64,000 nt of DNA, taken from assembly GCF_000971475.1 (NCBI RefSeq), contig NZ_DF967522.1, positions 147,403 through 211,402 on the forward strand. Direction: 5' to 3'. Both the position numbers and the translations under genes were made by a program. Below are positions 1 to 10,107 of this stretch, piece by piece; position 1 is the stretch's first letter; every line of letters begins with the position of its first letter. Below the pieces are notes generated by a model that saw only the letters and a program-made list of their open reading frames with translations, was not told the origin of the DNA and made no database searches. The stretch comes from Sulfuricella sp. T08. GTDB lineage: Bacteria > Pseudomonadota > Gammaproteobacteria > Burkholderiales > Sulfuricellaceae.

Positions 1-2054
1 ATGGATCGAGGCTGATCAAAACCGATCCAGGCAATCGCCACCAATCCCGGGTTGAAGCCCGTAAACCAGGCGTCCACCTGATCATTGGTAGTTCCGGTCT
101 TTCCGGCAAGATCCTGACGTTTCAGTTGCATGGCACGCGCACCGGTACCAAAACGTACCACATCGCGCATGATGGAAGTCATGATAAAAGCATTACGCGC
201 ATCAATCGCGCGCTCGGTATCAACACCAGCACGCTTGGGTTTGGCCTGCACCAGCAGGGTGCCGCGCGCATCGACAATCCGGTCGATCAAATAAGGCTGC
301 GTACGGTAGCCCCCGTTGGCAAACACCGAGTAAGCCGCGGCCATTTGCATCGGGGTTACCGACCCCGCACCCAGTGCCATAGTCAGGTAGGGTGGGTGCT
401 TCTCAGGCGAAAAGCCGAAACGGGTGATGTAGTCCTGTGCGTACGATGGGCCGATAGACTGCAGCACACGGATAGAAACCAGGTTCTTCGACTTGGTCAG
501 GGCGGTGCGCAAACGCATCGGGCCATCATAATCATTCTCGTAATTTTTTGGCTCCCAGACCTGACCACCGGTTTGGGCCGCATCCACAACGATGGGGGCA
601 TCATTGATCACAGTTGCGGCGGTCAGGCCTTTTTCCAGCGCCGCCGAGTAAATGAATGGCTTGAAGCTTGACCCCGGCTGGCGCCACGCCTGCGTGACGT
701 GGTTGAATTTGCTGCGGTTGAAATCGAACCCTCCGACCAGAGCGTGAATCGCACCGTCCTGAGGCACCACCGAGATCAGCGCCGATTCGACTTGCGGCAA
801 TTGTAAAATCTGCCACCCTGCCTTGTCACCCTTCTGGACGTGAATCAGCGCGCCTCGGCGCAACCGTGTTTTCGGGCTGGTATTGTCACTCAGGTTTTTA
901 AGCACGAATTTCAGGCCTTCGTTGCTAATCTGGGCAGTTTCACCCCCCTTGATGTAGCACTTTACCTGCTTCGAACTCGCCTCCAGAACAATCGCCGGCA
1001 CCAAGCCATTACTTTCATCCGCATCCGCCAAAGCGTCTTCCAGCAATTCTTCCAGATTTGCCGCTCCAATGGGTAACTCAACAAAACCCTCCGGCCCACG
1101 GTAGCCATGACGACGGTCATAATCCAGCACGCCTTGGCGCAACGCCAGGTTGGCGGCTTCCTGGTCCGCCTTGCGCAGCGTCGTATATACTTTCATGCCG
1201 CTATTGTAAATCGCCTCCTTATAGCGTTCGAACATCGCCTGCCTGACCATTTCCGCTGCATAATCCGCATTGACCTCTGCATTATGCACCTCACGCTTCA
1301 CCACCAAGGGTTGCGCCAGAGCAGTTTGATACTCTGCGTCGGTAATGTATTTGAGATCATGCATGCGGCGCAGGACATAGTGCTGTCGAAGCTTTGCCCG
1401 CTTCGGATTAACCACAGGGTTGTAGCGCGAGGGCGCCTTGGGGAGTCCCGCCAGCATCGCAACCTCTGCCACGGTCAATCGTTCAAGCGGGCGCCCGAAG
1501 TAGGTCTGGGCTGCGGCGGCGAAACCGTAAGCACGCTGTCCCAGGTAAATCTGGTTGACGTACAGTTCGAAAATTTGGTCCTTGGACAAATAGTGTTCAA
1601 TTTTCAGTGCCAGCAGCACTTCGCTGAATTTGCGTGTCAGCGTTTTCTCTCCAGACAGGAAAAAATTCCGCGCAACTTGCATAGTAATCGTGCTCGCGCC
1701 TTCCCGAGCGCCGCCAGCAGTCAGATTTGCCAAGGCAGCGCGCGCCACCCCCATGTAGTCCACCCCACCATGGCTATAGAACCTGTCATCCTCTGCAGCA
1801 AGAATCGCTAGCCGCATAGGCTTGGGTACATCCCCAATCTTGATCAGCGCACGCCGCTCCTCGCCAAACTCAGCAATCAACGCGCCCTCCGCCGTATAAA
1901 CGCGCAGAGGGATTTTGGGCCGGTAATCGGTCAGAACCTCCAGTGAAGGAAGATCAGGGTAGGCCAAAATTCCCGCCAGCATGATTGCAGCAGAAAAAAC
2001 AAAACCTAAGGCCAAAAAGGCCAACAGCGGATATCGCCACCAACGTGAACTCAT
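1..2054 (-). CDS. mrcA: Penicillin-binding protein 1A (class A, bifunctional), C-terminus cut by the window edge
   Basis: This gene makes an inner-membrane peptidoglycan synthase that polymerises lipid II and cross-links the stem peptides. I translated the reverse complement from an ATG at 2054-2052. An N-terminal membrane anchor (about residues 8-31) is followed by the GT51 transglycosylase domain, with the AAEDDRFYSHGGVD motif (catalytic Glu88) and REGASTITMQ near residues 118-125. The transpeptidase has SxxK in PGSSFKPF (Ser462) and KTGTT at Lys652. About 684 residues lie in the window and the true C-terminus is off the left edge. It is divergent from pilM, the usual arrangement in beta- and gammaproteobacteria. 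The family assignment is secure. The choice of the mrcA/ponA name rests on homology of motifs and on this neighbourhood. Confidence 0.95.
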   Translation of the reverse strand, partial: MSSRWWRYPLLAFLALGFVFSAAIMLAGILAYPDLPSLEVLTDYRPKIPLRVYTAEGALIAEFGEERRALIKIGDVPKPMRLAILAAEDDRFYSHGGVDYMGVARAALANLTAGGAREGASTITMQVARNFFLSGEKTLTRKFSEVLLALKIEHYLSKDQIFELYVNQIYLGQRAYGFAAAAQTYFGRPLERLTVAEVAMLAGLPKAPSRYNPVVNPKRAKLRQHYVLRRMHDLKYITDAEYQTALAQPLVVKREVHNAEVNADYAAEMVRQAMFERYKEAIYNSGMKVYTTLRKADQEAANLALRQGVLDYDRRHGYRGPEGFVELPIGAANLEELLEDALADADESNGLVPAIVLEASSKQVKCYIKGGETAQISNEGLKFVLKNLSDNTSPKTRLRRGALIHVQKGDKAGWQILQLPQVESALISVVPQDGAIHALVGGFDFNRSKFNHVTQAWRQPGSSFKPFIYSAALEKGLTAATVINDAPIVVDAAQTGGQVWEPKNYENDYDGPMRLRTALTKSKNLVSIRVLQSIGPSYAQDYITRFGFSPEKHPPYLTMALGAGSVTPMQMAAAYSVFANGGYRTQPYLIDRIVDARGTLLVQAKPKRAGVDTERAIDARNAFIMTSIMRDVVRFGTGARAMQLKRQDLAGKTGTTNDQVDAWFTGFNPGLVAIAWIGFDQPRS

Positions 2055-2091
2055 TAAACTCTTTCTTACCTTAATTTAATATCAGAACCAA

Positions 2092-2121
2092 TTGACATAA
2101 ATTACTTAAGGGGAGGATTAT
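2092..2121 (+). promoter_or_regulatory. Candidate sigma-70 promoter (distal) for pilMNOPQ
   Basis: A perfect TTGACA lies at 2092-2097, followed after 18 bases by GATTAT (4 of 6 to the -10 consensus) at 2116-2121. It sits in the 189-bp divergent gap between the PBP1A gene and pilM. No experimental support; a second candidate lies closer to pilM. Confidence 0.35.
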
Positions 2122-2159
2122 AGGCGTCTGGGCCGACAAAAGAAATTCCAAAAAAATAC

Positions 2160-2188
2160 TTTACACGCTCAGCACTTGTTGCTAGCAT
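2160..2188 (+). promoter_or_regulatory. Candidate sigma-70 promoter (proximal) for pilMNOPQ
   Basis: TTTACA (5 of 6) at 2160-2165 and TAGCAT (4 of 6) at 2183-2188 are separated by 17 bases, and the predicted start would fall about 50 bases upstream of the pilM start codon. This is a pattern match only. Confidence 0.4.
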
Positions 2189-2243
2189 TTAATGTAAATT
2201 ATGCGTAACCCACCTAACCGGGCAATATTAAAAAGGAAATTCG

Positions 2244-3338
2244 TTGCAGCTCGACTTCAATTTGAATCTCGATTTTCTGCAGACTAAGTCTCCACCCCTC
2301 ATCGGCGTTGACATCAGCACTTCGTCCGTCAAGATGGTTGAACTCAGCGACGCCGGTAAGGGCCTGTACCGTATCGAGCGCTACGCTATCGAACCCTTGG
2401 CAAAAGATGCGGTTGCAGACGGCAACATCGCAAATCTCGAAGCTGTTTCGGAAGCTATTAAACATGCTTGGCGCCAAATGGGAACGCGGACCAAAAACGT
2501 TTCTCTAGCTCTACCTGCGGCAGCCGTCATCACGAAAAAAATAATTGTAGCTGCCGGACTGAGTGAAAACGAACTCGAGATGCAGGTGGAAAGCGAGGCT
2601 AACCAGTATATTCCTTTCGCACTGGACGAGGTAAACCTGGATTTTCAAGTGTTGGGCCCTGTCCCAAACAATCCGGAGGAAGCCGAGGTTTTAATCGCCG
2701 CATCGCGCAAGGAAAAAGTTGAGGATCGGGTCGCCGCTATCGAATCGGCAGGACTTAAAGCGCTGGTCATGGACGTGGAGTCTTACGCCACCCAAACCGC
2801 CTACGAGCTGATTGCCCCGCAATTGCCTAATGCCGGGCATGATCAGACTATTGCCATAGTCGACATTGGCTCAGCCATGATGCATGTCAACGTGCTGCTC
2901 AACAACCAGTCAGTTTATATGCGCGAGCAAACATTCGGCGGAAATCAGCTGACCCAGGAAATCCAGCGCCGTTATAGCCTGTCGGCGGAAGAAGCCGAAA
3001 TTGCGAAACGCAACGGCGGCCTGCCGGAAAATTATGAGCCTGAAGTACTTCAACCCTTTTTAGACTCGCTTGCGATGGAAGTTGCGCGAGCATTGCAGTT
3101 TTTTTTCTCTTCCACCCAGTTCAACCGGGTTGACCACATTTTGCTGGCCGGTGGATGCGCCATGATCCCGGGAGCGGATGAAGCCGTATCACAACGCACC
3201 CAGGTCCGCACCTCCGTTGCCAACCCTTTTGCCAACATGGCGATCTCTTCACGCGTCAAACCTCGCCAATTGGCGCAAGAGGCGCCCATATTGCTGATTG
3301 CCTGCGGCCTTGCCATGCGAAGGTTCGATCCATCATGA
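2244..3338 (+). CDS. pilM: Type IV pilus inner-membrane platform protein PilM
   Basis: PilM is a cytoplasmic actin-like ATPase fold that binds the N-terminal tail of PilN and links the pilus assembly ATPases to the alignment complex. The actin/FtsA-type phosphate loops are visible as IGVDISTSSVKMVELS near residues 20-35 and IAIVDIGSAMMHVNV near 205, and an adenosine-loop-like HILLAGGCAMIPG lies near 300. At 364 residues it has the normal length. The start is a TTG at 2244, chosen because AAAAGGAA lies just upstream and no ATG is available before the first conserved motif. It is first of five genes, and its end overlaps pilN by four bases, suggesting translational coupling. Confidence 0.96.
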   Translation: MQLDFNLNLDFLQTKSPPLIGVDISTSSVKMVELSDAGKGLYRIERYAIEPLAKDAVADGNIANLEAVSEAIKHAWRQMGTRTKNVSLALPAAAVITKKIIVAAGLSENELEMQVESEANQYIPFALDEVNLDFQVLGPVPNNPEEAEVLIAASRKEKVEDRVAAIESAGLKALVMDVESYATQTAYELIAPQLPNAGHDQTIAIVDIGSAMMHVNVLLNNQSVYMREQTFGGNQLTQEIQRRYSLSAEEAEIAKRNGGLPENYEPEVLQPFLDSLAMEVARALQFFFSSTQFNRVDHILLAGGCAMIPGADEAVSQRTQVRTSVANPFANMAISSRVKPRQLAQEAPILLIACGLAMRRFDPS

Positions 3339-3937
3339 TCCGCATCAACCTGTTACCCCATCGCGAGCAAAAACGCGCCGCACGCCAGCGTGAACTTGCT
3401 ATTATGGCTGGTGCTGCATTGGCACTGGGCCTGTTGATTGTAATTATGGTTCATACCATTCTGGGCACCCAAATAGAAAATCAGGGGGCGCGTAATAAAT
3501 TTCTGGAAACAGAAATCAAAAAACTCGACGACCAAATTGCAGAAATCAAAGTACTCAAAGAACAAACTCAAGCCATGCTGGCTCGAAAGCAAGTGGTGGA
3601 AACCTTGCAGAGCAACCGCTCAGCAGTCGTCTATCTGCTTGACCAACTAGTACGCCAATTACCTGACGGGGTGTACCTCAAAGCAGTTAAACAAAGTGGC
3701 AATAGCATAAGCCTGCAAGGGTATGCGCAATCCAATGCAAGGGTAGCCACATTGATGCGCAGCCTGGAAGCATCCCCTTGGCTGCAGTCCCCAAATTTGA
3801 TCGAGGTCAAAGCTGCCACAATAAACAACCTGCGTGCCAGCGAATTTTCCTTGAACGTCAAACTTTCACCGCCAGAGGCAGCCGCCGACAAGGACAAGGT
3901 GGGGGGCAGCGCCAAGCCCAAGGATAAAAAAGCATGA
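3335..3937 (+). CDS. pilN: Type IV pilus biogenesis protein PilN
   Basis: PilN is an inner-membrane component of the pilus alignment subcomplex that pairs with PilO. The N-terminus MIRINLLPHRE is the conserved cytoplasmic tail that docks into PilM. One membrane helix follows (about residues 22-44), then a coiled-coil segment (about 48-95) and a small periplasmic ferredoxin-like domain. The last 25 residues are Lys/Ala/Pro rich. Length 200 residues is typical. Both ends overlap neighbours by four bases (ATGA), as expected for a tightly co-translated pilMNOPQ operon. Confidence 0.95.
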   Translation: MIRINLLPHREQKRAARQRELAIMAGAALALGLLIVIMVHTILGTQIENQGARNKFLETEIKKLDDQIAEIKVLKEQTQAMLARKQVVETLQSNRSAVVYLLDQLVRQLPDGVYLKAVKQSGNSISLQGYAQSNARVATLMRSLEASPWLQSPNLIEVKAATINNLRASEFSLNVKLSPPEAAADKDKVGGSAKPKDKKA

Positions 3938-4566
3938 ATCTGGACGATTTTACAAAACTCAACCCTAAGGATATTGGCAATTGGCCAATAATACCGAAAG
4001 CTCTTGTGCTATGCGGGCTTTTCATACTAATCCTTTTCGCCGGATACTGGTTCGACTGGCAAAACCAGCTTGCCGATCTGGATATCGCCAAAGAAAAAGA
4101 ATCCCAACTTCGCGAAACCTTTATCTCGAAGAAAAAACAGGTCGTCAACCTCGATACCTACCGCCGACAGCTCAAAGACCTGGAACAGGCTTTCGGCGCA
4201 CTAATCAAACAACTGCCCAACAAGGCTGAAATGGATGCACTCCTGACAGACATCAACCAAGCCGGCCTAGGGCGCGGACTGGAATTTGAACTGTTTCGAC
4301 CCGCAAACAGTGAAATCTTAAGTGAGTTTTATGCTGAGAGGCCCATTTCCATTCGCGTAACTGGCAATTACCATGACCTCGGAGCCTTTGCCAGCGATAT
4401 CTCGCGGCTACCGCGCATCGTCACCTTAAACGAAATCAATATCACCCCCAGCGGCCAGACATTGACCATGAGCGCCGTTGCAAAAACTTACCGTTACCTT
4501 GATGAGAACGAACTCGCGGCGCAGAAAGCGGCGCAGAGAAAATCTGCCAAGGAGGCCAAGAAGTGA
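3934..4566 (+). CDS. pilO: Type IV pilus biogenesis protein PilO
   Basis: PilO forms the periplasmic heterodimer with PilN and recruits PilP. The protein has one membrane helix near residues 24-44 (ALVLCGLFILILFAGYW), a coiled coil (about 45-95) with the typical LKDLEQAFGALIKQLPNKAEMDALL stretch split here as LEQAFGALIKQLP and NKAEMDALL, and a C-terminal ferredoxin-like domain with RPISIRVTGNYHDLGAF. It ends in a short Lys/Ala-rich tail. Length 210 residues is normal. Overlaps of four bases with pilN and pilP place it in the same operon. Confidence 0.95.
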   Translation: MNLDDFTKLNPKDIGNWPIIPKALVLCGLFILILFAGYWFDWQNQLADLDIAKEKESQLRETFISKKKQVVNLDTYRRQLKDLEQAFGALIKQLPNKAEMDALLTDINQAGLGRGLEFELFRPANSEILSEFYAERPISIRVTGNYHDLGAFASDISRLPRIVTLNEINITPSGQTLTMSAVAKTYRYLDENELAAQKAAQRKSAKEAKK

Positions 4567-5084
4567 GGCCCGCCCATCTTTTTTTATTCATTATGTCCAT
4601 TCTCGCCCTTTCGGGCTGCAGCGGTGATGGATTGGATGATTTGAAGCGATTCGTCAACGAGTCCGGGGAAGGGCTGCGGGGCAAGATTGAGCCCTTGCCG
4701 GAAATCAAGCCTTACGAATCCTTTGCCTACAATGCTTTCGACTTGCCAGACCCTTTCAAGCCACGAAAATTACAACCAGGCCAGGGCGGCGGACTCCAGC
4801 CTGACCTCAAGCGCAACAAGGAAGAACTAGAGAAATATCCACTTGAAAACCTGAAGATGGTCGGCTTTCTGGAACAAAGCAAGGTCAGATATGGCCTGAT
4901 AAGAACCTCAGATGGCTCTCTGCACAGAGTCAAAATTGGTGAGCACATGGGGCAAAATTTCGGCATGATCACTAAAATCACGGATAACGAAATCGTAATG
5001 ACAGAAATTGTTCAGGACAGCACCGGAAATTGGATCGAGCAAAACACCAGCATTAATCTGGCCAGCGCGCCAGGCCAAAAGTAA
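4563..5084 (+). CDS. pilP: Type IV pilus lipoprotein PilP
   Basis: PilP is an inner-membrane-anchored periplasmic lipoprotein that bridges PilN/PilO to the secretin PilQ. The signal sequence ends in the lipobox LSGC with the acylated Cys at residue 19. A disordered proline-rich linker follows, then the beta-sandwich domain that contacts PilQ (from about residue 90; LENLKMVGFLEQ and RVKIGEHMG are characteristic). The start is GTG at 4563, overlapping the pilO stop by four bases; the next in-frame Met would remove much of the signal peptide. Length 173 residues is typical. Confidence 0.94.
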   Translation: MRPAHLFLFIMSILALSGCSGDGLDDLKRFVNESGEGLRGKIEPLPEIKPYESFAYNAFDLPDPFKPRKLQPGQGGGLQPDLKRNKEELEKYPLENLKMVGFLEQSKVRYGLIRTSDGSLHRVKIGEHMGQNFGMITKITDNEIVMTEIVQDSTGNWIEQNTSINLASAPGQK

Positions 5085-5098
5085 AGATAGAGGCCGCC

Positions 5099-7252
5099 AT
5101 GAACATTATTAAATCGACAATTCGCTATTTTCTCCAGGCCGTCTGCCTGATTACCCTGTTTCTTGCCAACAGCCACGCAGCTGTCGAGCCAAGTGGCGCC
5201 AGTCCTGAAGCGGCCCAGATGCCGCAGAACAGCATCGAAAGCGTGGACTATTCCGCCCTTCAGGGTGGCAAATTTTTGATCACCCTGAAGCTGAAGCATG
5301 CCCTGAAAAATCCGCCTGCAGGGTTTGCCGTCAACAATCCACCACGAATTGCGCTGGACCTTCTGGATACAGCCAACGCATTGGGGAAAAACACTATTAA
5401 TGTCAGTGAAGGCGTATTGCGCAACCTGAATATTGTTCAGGCGGGTAGCCGCACCCGGCTGGTCATCAATCTGACCAAGCCCGCCGGCTATGAAACAAAG
5501 ATTGCCGGAAACACCCTTTTGATTACCCTGCAGGGTACCGAAGCCACCGGAGTAACATCTAATGTGAGTGCGAAATTTGCCGAAGCGCTCCCCGGCGCAC
5601 AAAAACATTCTCTGCGAGACGTCGACTTCCGCCGCGGCAAAGGGGGTGAAGGCCGGGTCGTTGTCGACCTTTCCGATGCAAATACCGGCATTGACATCCA
5701 CAGTGAAGGCAAATCTATCGTAGTAGAATTCATCAACACTACTCTCCCACGCAACTTGGAGCGTAAGCTCGATGTTGTGGATTTCGGCACGCCAGTACAA
5801 ACAGTCAGTACGCTTGGTCATGGCAACAATGCACGCTTAGTGATCGAACCCAAGGGACTATGGGAACACTCTGCATATCAAACCGACCAGCAGTTTATTC
5901 TGGACGTCAAACCGATTGTTGAAGATTCTAGCAAACTAGTACAAGGAACAAAAACCGGCTACAGCGGTGAGAAGCTTTCCCTCGACTTCCAAAATATTGA
6001 AACCCGCACCTTGCTTGCGGTACTTGCAGATTTCGCCGAAATGAATGTCGTTATCAGCGATTCTGTCAGAAGCTCCACCACCCTGCGTCTGAAGGACGTT
6101 CCCTGGGATCAGGCCCTGGATATCACCCTTAAGCAATCTGGATTAAGCATGCGAAAATCCGGCAATGTCATCATGATTGCCCCCAGTGAGGAGCTTGCTA
6201 CCAAGGAAAAACTGGAACTGGAAGCAAAGCAACAAATCTCTGAACTGGAGCAGGTGCGGACGGAAACCTTCCAGCTTAAATACACTAAGGCTGAGTCCTT
6301 CCAGAAGATCCTGGCAGACGACAAACAAAAAATCCTTTCCAAACGCGGCAGCGCCGTCTGGGACCCTCGTACCAACATGCTCTTTATCCAGGACACCCCG
6401 GCCAAGCTGGAGGAAGTACGCAAACTGATTAACCAGATCGATATACCAGTCAGGCAAGTGATGATTGAAGCGCGCATTGTTGAGGCAACCGACACTTTCA
6501 GCAGAACCTTGGGGGCTAGGTTAGGCTTTCACGACATGGGGGGACAAGGCTTTCCGATCAATGGAACGGATGCACACGCAGTCATAGGCGGCAATCTGAA
6601 TGACACAGGGTCTCACACCGGTCAAAGCGCGACAACCCCCGCCTGGCCCAATGATTCCATGAATGTGAGCTTGCCCGCAAAAAGCTCCGCCGGGACAGCT
6701 GGGGTCTTGTCCATGATCCTCTTTAAATCGAATGCGACCCGCTTCCTGAATCTTGAGCTGTCAGCACTGCAAGCGGATGGCAAGGGAAAAATCATTTCCA
6801 ACCCGCGCGTACTCACCTCCGACCAGGCAGAGGCCATCATCGAAGATGGCACCGACATCCCCTACCTGCAAGCCTCCAGCAGCGGCGCCACCAGCGTATC
6901 CTTCAAGAAGGCCGTGCTGAGCCTGAAAGTGAAACCGCAAATCACGCCTGATGACAATATAATCATGGACCTGAAGGTCAACAAGGATAGCCGGGGCCAG
7001 GACACTATTGCCGGTCCGGCTATCAATACCAAGCAGATTACCACTCAGGTGCTGGTGGAAAATGGCGGGACAGTGGTTATCGGCGGCATCTTCAACCAAG
7101 AAGAATCCACGACGGTGACCAAGGTGCCACTGCTCGGCGATATTCCGGTTCTCGGTTTTATGTTCAGAAATACCGACAAACGCGATGACAAGAGAGAACT
7201 GCTTGTCTTTGTCACCCCCAAGATTCTCAAGGAAAGTCTCAACCTGAGATAG
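5099..7252 (+). CDS. pilQ: Type IV pilus secretin PilQ
   Basis: PilQ is the outer-membrane multimeric gate through which the pilus fibre exits. A signal peptide (cleavage after NSHA, about residue 27) precedes two AMIN-type beta domains that bind peptidoglycan (about 40-115 and 175-270). An N0/STN-like domain follows (about 290-350, DFQNIETRTLLAVLADF), then an N1/KH-type domain, and the C-terminal secretin core with GTDIPYLQ and the closing VPLLGDIPVLGFMFRN. Length 717 residues is normal. It follows pilP by 14 bases and closes the pil operon. A loop rich in Gly/Thr/His near residues 480-520 is probably a variable insert. Confidence 0.96.
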   Translation: MNIIKSTIRYFLQAVCLITLFLANSHAAVEPSGASPEAAQMPQNSIESVDYSALQGGKFLITLKLKHALKNPPAGFAVNNPPRIALDLLDTANALGKNTINVSEGVLRNLNIVQAGSRTRLVINLTKPAGYETKIAGNTLLITLQGTEATGVTSNVSAKFAEALPGAQKHSLRDVDFRRGKGGEGRVVVDLSDANTGIDIHSEGKSIVVEFINTTLPRNLERKLDVVDFGTPVQTVSTLGHGNNARLVIEPKGLWEHSAYQTDQQFILDVKPIVEDSSKLVQGTKTGYSGEKLSLDFQNIETRTLLAVLADFAEMNVVISDSVRSSTTLRLKDVPWDQALDITLKQSGLSMRKSGNVIMIAPSEELATKEKLELEAKQQISELEQVRTETFQLKYTKAESFQKILADDKQKILSKRGSAVWDPRTNMLFIQDTPAKLEEVRKLINQIDIPVRQVMIEARIVEATDTFSRTLGARLGFHDMGGQGFPINGTDAHAVIGGNLNDTGSHTGQSATTPAWPNDSMNVSLPAKSSAGTAGVLSMILFKSNATRFLNLELSALQADGKGKIISNPRVLTSDQAEAIIEDGTDIPYLQASSSGATSVSFKKAVLSLKVKPQITPDDNIIMDLKVNKDSRGQDTIAGPAINTKQITTQVLVENGGTVVIGGIFNQEESTTVTKVPLLGDIPVLGFMFRNTDKRDDKRELLVFVTPKILKESLNLR

Positions 7253-7343
7253 CGCCTCGAAAGCTTTGTTGGTACGTAGCTGGGCCAGGCTCCATTTTTT
7301 CCGCTAAAATGCCTGTCACGATGACAACCCTTAAAGGGCACGA

Positions 7344-7880
7344 GTGACAGGCAATATTTTTTTAGTCGGGCTGATGGGCGCAGGCAAAACCACGGTTGGC
7401 AAGCTGATCGCCAGGCACCTCAACAGGCCATTCATCGACTCCGATCATGAAATCGAAAGACGCACTGGGGTCAATATTCCCCTGATTTTCGAACTGGAAG
7501 GAGAAGCAGGCTTCCGAACCCGTGAAGCTACGGTTATCGAGGATCTGACCGGACATAGTAATATTGTCCTGGCGACCGGGGGTGGAGCGGTATTAAGCCA
7601 ACAAAACCGGGATAACCTCCGCCGCAACGGCACGGTAATTTACCTGCGCGCAAAAGTGGAAGATCTGTGGCAACGCACCCGTCACGACAAAAACCGTCCC
7701 CTGCTGCAGACTGCCGAACCTCAGGCAAAACTGAAAGAGCTTTTTGCGCAACGCGACCCCTTGTACTGTGAAATCGCCGACATCATTGTGGACTCGGGAG
7801 CACAAAGCGTCCACGCACTGGTTCACCAGATCGAAGAGCAGCTGAAACAGCTCAACACTGGCGCCTCAAAAACTGACTGA
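7344..7880 (+). CDS. aroK: Shikimate kinase
   Basis: This cytosolic enzyme phosphorylates shikimate at the 3-hydroxyl with ATP in the chorismate pathway. The Walker A loop [12 protein letters not shown] spans residues 9-20. The shikimate-binding DSDHEIE (about residue 32), FRTREA (about 57) and the GGG(A) loop at TGGGAV (about 79) are all present, and a lid Arg lies in KNRPLL. The start is GTG at 7344 preceded by AAAGGG. Length 178 residues is typical. It precedes aroB by 21 bases, the normal aroKB pairing next to pilQ. Confidence 0.95.
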   Translation: MTGNIFLVGLMGAGKTTVGKLIARHLNRPFIDSDHEIERRTGVNIPLIFELEGEAGFRTREATVIEDLTGHSNIVLATGGGAVLSQQNRDNLRRNGTVIYLRAKVEDLWQRTRHDKNRPLLQTAEPQAKLKELFAQRDPLYCEIADIIVDSGAQSVHALVHQIEEQLKQLNTGASKTD

Positions 7881-7901
7881 AATAAAGAATATCCACAGCC
7901 C

Positions 7902-8990
7902 ATGCAAACCCTTACTGTAGATTTGAACGAGCGCACTTACCCGATTCATATCGGCACCGCCCTGCTTGCGCGACCCGAACTGATCCTTCCTCATCTGGCC
8001 CGCAAGCAGGTTGCCATTGTCACCAACACTACGGTAGCGCCGCTGTATCTGGATGCTCTGAGTGAACCGCTGGCGGCGGAAGGCGTGAATGTCGAAACTA
8101 TCATCCTGCCCGATGGGGAGGAATATAAAAACTCGGATACGCTGAACCTGATCTACGATGCCCTCCTGACACACCATTGCGAGCGCAAGACCACCCTGAT
8201 CGCCCTGGGTGGAGGCGTTATCGGCGATATCACTGGCTTTGCAGCCGCCACCTATCTTCGTGGTGTACCTTTCATCCAGATTCCGACCACCTTGCTGGCA
8301 CAAGTGGATTCCTCGGTGGGCGGGAAAACCGGCATCAACCACCCGCTTGGAAAAAACATGATCGGCGCCTTCTACCAGCCCAAGCTGGTGCTGGCCGATA
8401 CTTCCACTCTGAATACCCTGGATGACCGCCAACTCTCCGCCGGCCTGGCTGAAGTTATCAAATACGGCCTGATCCGCGATCTGCCTTTTTTTGAGTGGCT
8501 GGAGCAAAACATGGGCAAGCTGCTGGCGCGTAACCCCGAGGCGCTGGCTTATGCCATCAAACGTTCCTGTGAGAACAAGGCGGAAGTCGTCATTGCCGAT
8601 GAACACGAAGGCGGCGTCCGCGCCCTACTCAATCTGGGACACACGTTCGGCCACGCCATAGAAGCCGGGATGGGTTACGGTAACTGGCTCCACGGCGAAG
8701 CCGTTGCAGCCGGCACAATGCTGGCCGCATCCCTGTCGCAGCGACTGGGCTGGATCAGTGAAGCAGAGGTGAGCCGCACCCGTGTGCTGTTCGAACGAGC
8801 CAGGCTGCCAGTCAGCGCGCCCGATCTCGGGGTGGAGACTTATCTGGAGCACATGGCGGTAGACAAGAAAGTGGAAAACGGCAGAATGCGTTTCGTGCTG
8901 CTTAAATCGATAGGGGCAGCGGTTGTCACCGCCGAAGTCACGGAGCAGGCGCTAAGGGAAACCTTGCAGGAAAACGCCCGCAATGCCTGA
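7902..8990 (+). CDS. aroB: 3-dehydroquinate synthase
   Basis: This cytosolic NAD- and metal-dependent enzyme converts DAHP to 3-dehydroquinate, the second step of the shikimate pathway. The NAD-binding [11 protein letters not shown] lies near residue 104. The substrate loop with [15 protein letters not shown] is near 145, and the metal ligands sit in the LAEVIKYG Glu (about 185) and in the later [11 protein letters not shown] and [11 protein letters not shown] histidines. Length 362 residues is standard. The stop overlaps the dgt start by eight bases, so the three downstream housekeeping genes are probably co-transcribed. Confidence 0.96.
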   Translation: MQTLTVDLNERTYPIHIGTALLARPELILPHLARKQVAIVTNTTVAPLYLDALSEPLAAEGVNVETIILPDGEEYKNSDTLNLIYDALLTHHCERKTTLIALGGGVIGDITGFAAATYLRGVPFIQIPTTLLAQVDSSVGGKTGINHPLGKNMIGAFYQPKLVLADTSTLNTLDDRQLSAGLAEVIKYGLIRDLPFFEWLEQNMGKLLARNPEALAYAIKRSCENKAEVVIADEHEGGVRALLNLGHTFGHAIEAGMGYGNWLHGEAVAAGTMLAASLSQRLGWISEAEVSRTRVLFERARLPVSAPDLGVETYLEHMAVDKKVENGRMRFVLLKSIGAAVVTAEVTEQALRETLQENARNA

Positions 8991-10107
8991 AAACCTCGCC
9001 CCCTACGCGGCCTTGTCGGCCACCTCGCGTGGCCGCCGCTTCCCTGAATCAGTGCCCGGCGGGCGCAGCGAATTTCAGCGCGACCGCGACCGCATCATTC
9101 ACTCCACCGCCTTTCGCCGTCTCGAATACAAGACCCAGGTGTTCGTCAACCACGAGGGCGACCTATTCCGCACGCGACTGACACACAGTCTTGAAGTGGC
9201 ACAAATTGGACGAACTATTGCCCGCAATCTGCGACTCGACGAGGATCTGGTGGAAGCCATCGCGTTGGCCCACGATCTCGGCCATACCCCTTTCGGCCAC
9301 GCCGGACAGGATGAACTCAACGGCTGCATGAAAGACTACGGCGGCTTCGAGCACAACCTCCAGTCCCTGCGCGTAGTGGATATGCTGGAGGAGCGCTATG
9401 CCGAATTCGACGGCCTTAACCTGACCTTCGAAACCCGCGAGGGCATCCTCAAGCACTGCTCCCCACAAAACGCCGCCACGCTAAGTGAAGTGGGCGAACG
9501 CTTCCTGCACGACAAACGCCCATCACTGGAAGCCCAGGTAACCAATCTAGCCGACGAAATCGCCTACAACAATCACGACGTCGATGACGGCCTGCGCTCC
9601 GGCCTGATTACTTTGGATCAGTTGGCCGAAGTCAGCCTTTTCGCACGCCACCTCAAAATAGTGCGTGACCTTTATCCCGACTTGGCCGACCGGCGCTTGA
9701 TCCATGAAACCGTGCGCCGCATGATCAATACCCTGGCACTGGACCTGATCAGCCAAAGCATGGAAAACATCAACGCTACCGCCCCAAGCTCCATCGAGAG
9801 TGTGCGCGAAGCCCCACCCCTGATTGCCTTCAGCCCCGCCATCCGCGAGGAACAGCAGGAACTGAAGCGTTTCCTGCGCACCCAGCTTTACCGCCACTAC
9901 CGCGTCATGCGTATGAGCAGCAAGGCACGGCGTATCATCCGCGAACTGTTCCAGGCTTTTCTCGACGACGCTCGCCTCCTGCCACCGCAATACCAGGAAA
10001 AAGCTCAACAGGACAAACCTCGCGCCATTGCCGACTATATTGCCGGCATGACCGACCGTTACGCCATTCGGGAGTACCGGCGCCTGTTCACCATAGAAGA
10101 AACCTGA
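8983..10107 (+). CDS. dgt: Deoxyguanosinetriphosphate triphosphohydrolase-like protein (HD domain)
   Basis: Members hydrolyse dNTPs to nucleosides and triphosphate in the cytosol and so influence dNTP pools. The HD phosphohydrolase metal site is seen as [13 protein letters not shown] and [18 protein letters not shown] (about residues 63-110). The conserved N-terminal [20 protein letters not shown] and the later [16 protein letters not shown] with another metal Asp are present. Length 374 residues fits the type 2 dNTPase clade of proteobacteria. It starts inside the end of aroB, a frequent betaproteobacterial arrangement. Substrate preference cannot be read from sequence. Confidence 0.93.
   Translation: MPENLAPYAALSATSRGRRFPESVPGGRSEFQRDRDRIIHSTAFRRLEYKTQVFVNHEGDLFRTRLTHSLEVAQIGRTIARNLRLDEDLVEAIALAHDLGHTPFGHAGQDELNGCMKDYGGFEHNLQSLRVVDMLEERYAEFDGLNLTFETREGILKHCSPQNAATLSEVGERFLHDKRPSLEAQVTNLADEIAYNNHDVDDGLRSGLITLDQLAEVSLFARHLKIVRDLYPDLADRRLIHETVRRMINTLALDLISQSMENINATAPSSIESVREAPPLIAFSPAIREEQQELKRFLRTQLYRHYRVMRMSSKARRIIRELFQAFLDDARLLPPQYQEKAQQDKPRAIADYIAGMTDRYAIREYRRLFTIEET

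Noticed and set aside
126-1811. Several plus-strand open frames of 60-234 codons
   Set aside because: They run antisense to the PBP1A gene, whose minus-strand translation shows intact GT51 and transpeptidase motifs; the plus-strand peptides resemble nothing and lack starts with ribosome binding sites.
5012-5821. 269-codon minus-strand frame
   Set aside because: Antisense to pilQ and pilP; the pil genes have normal length and motifs, so this is a shadow.
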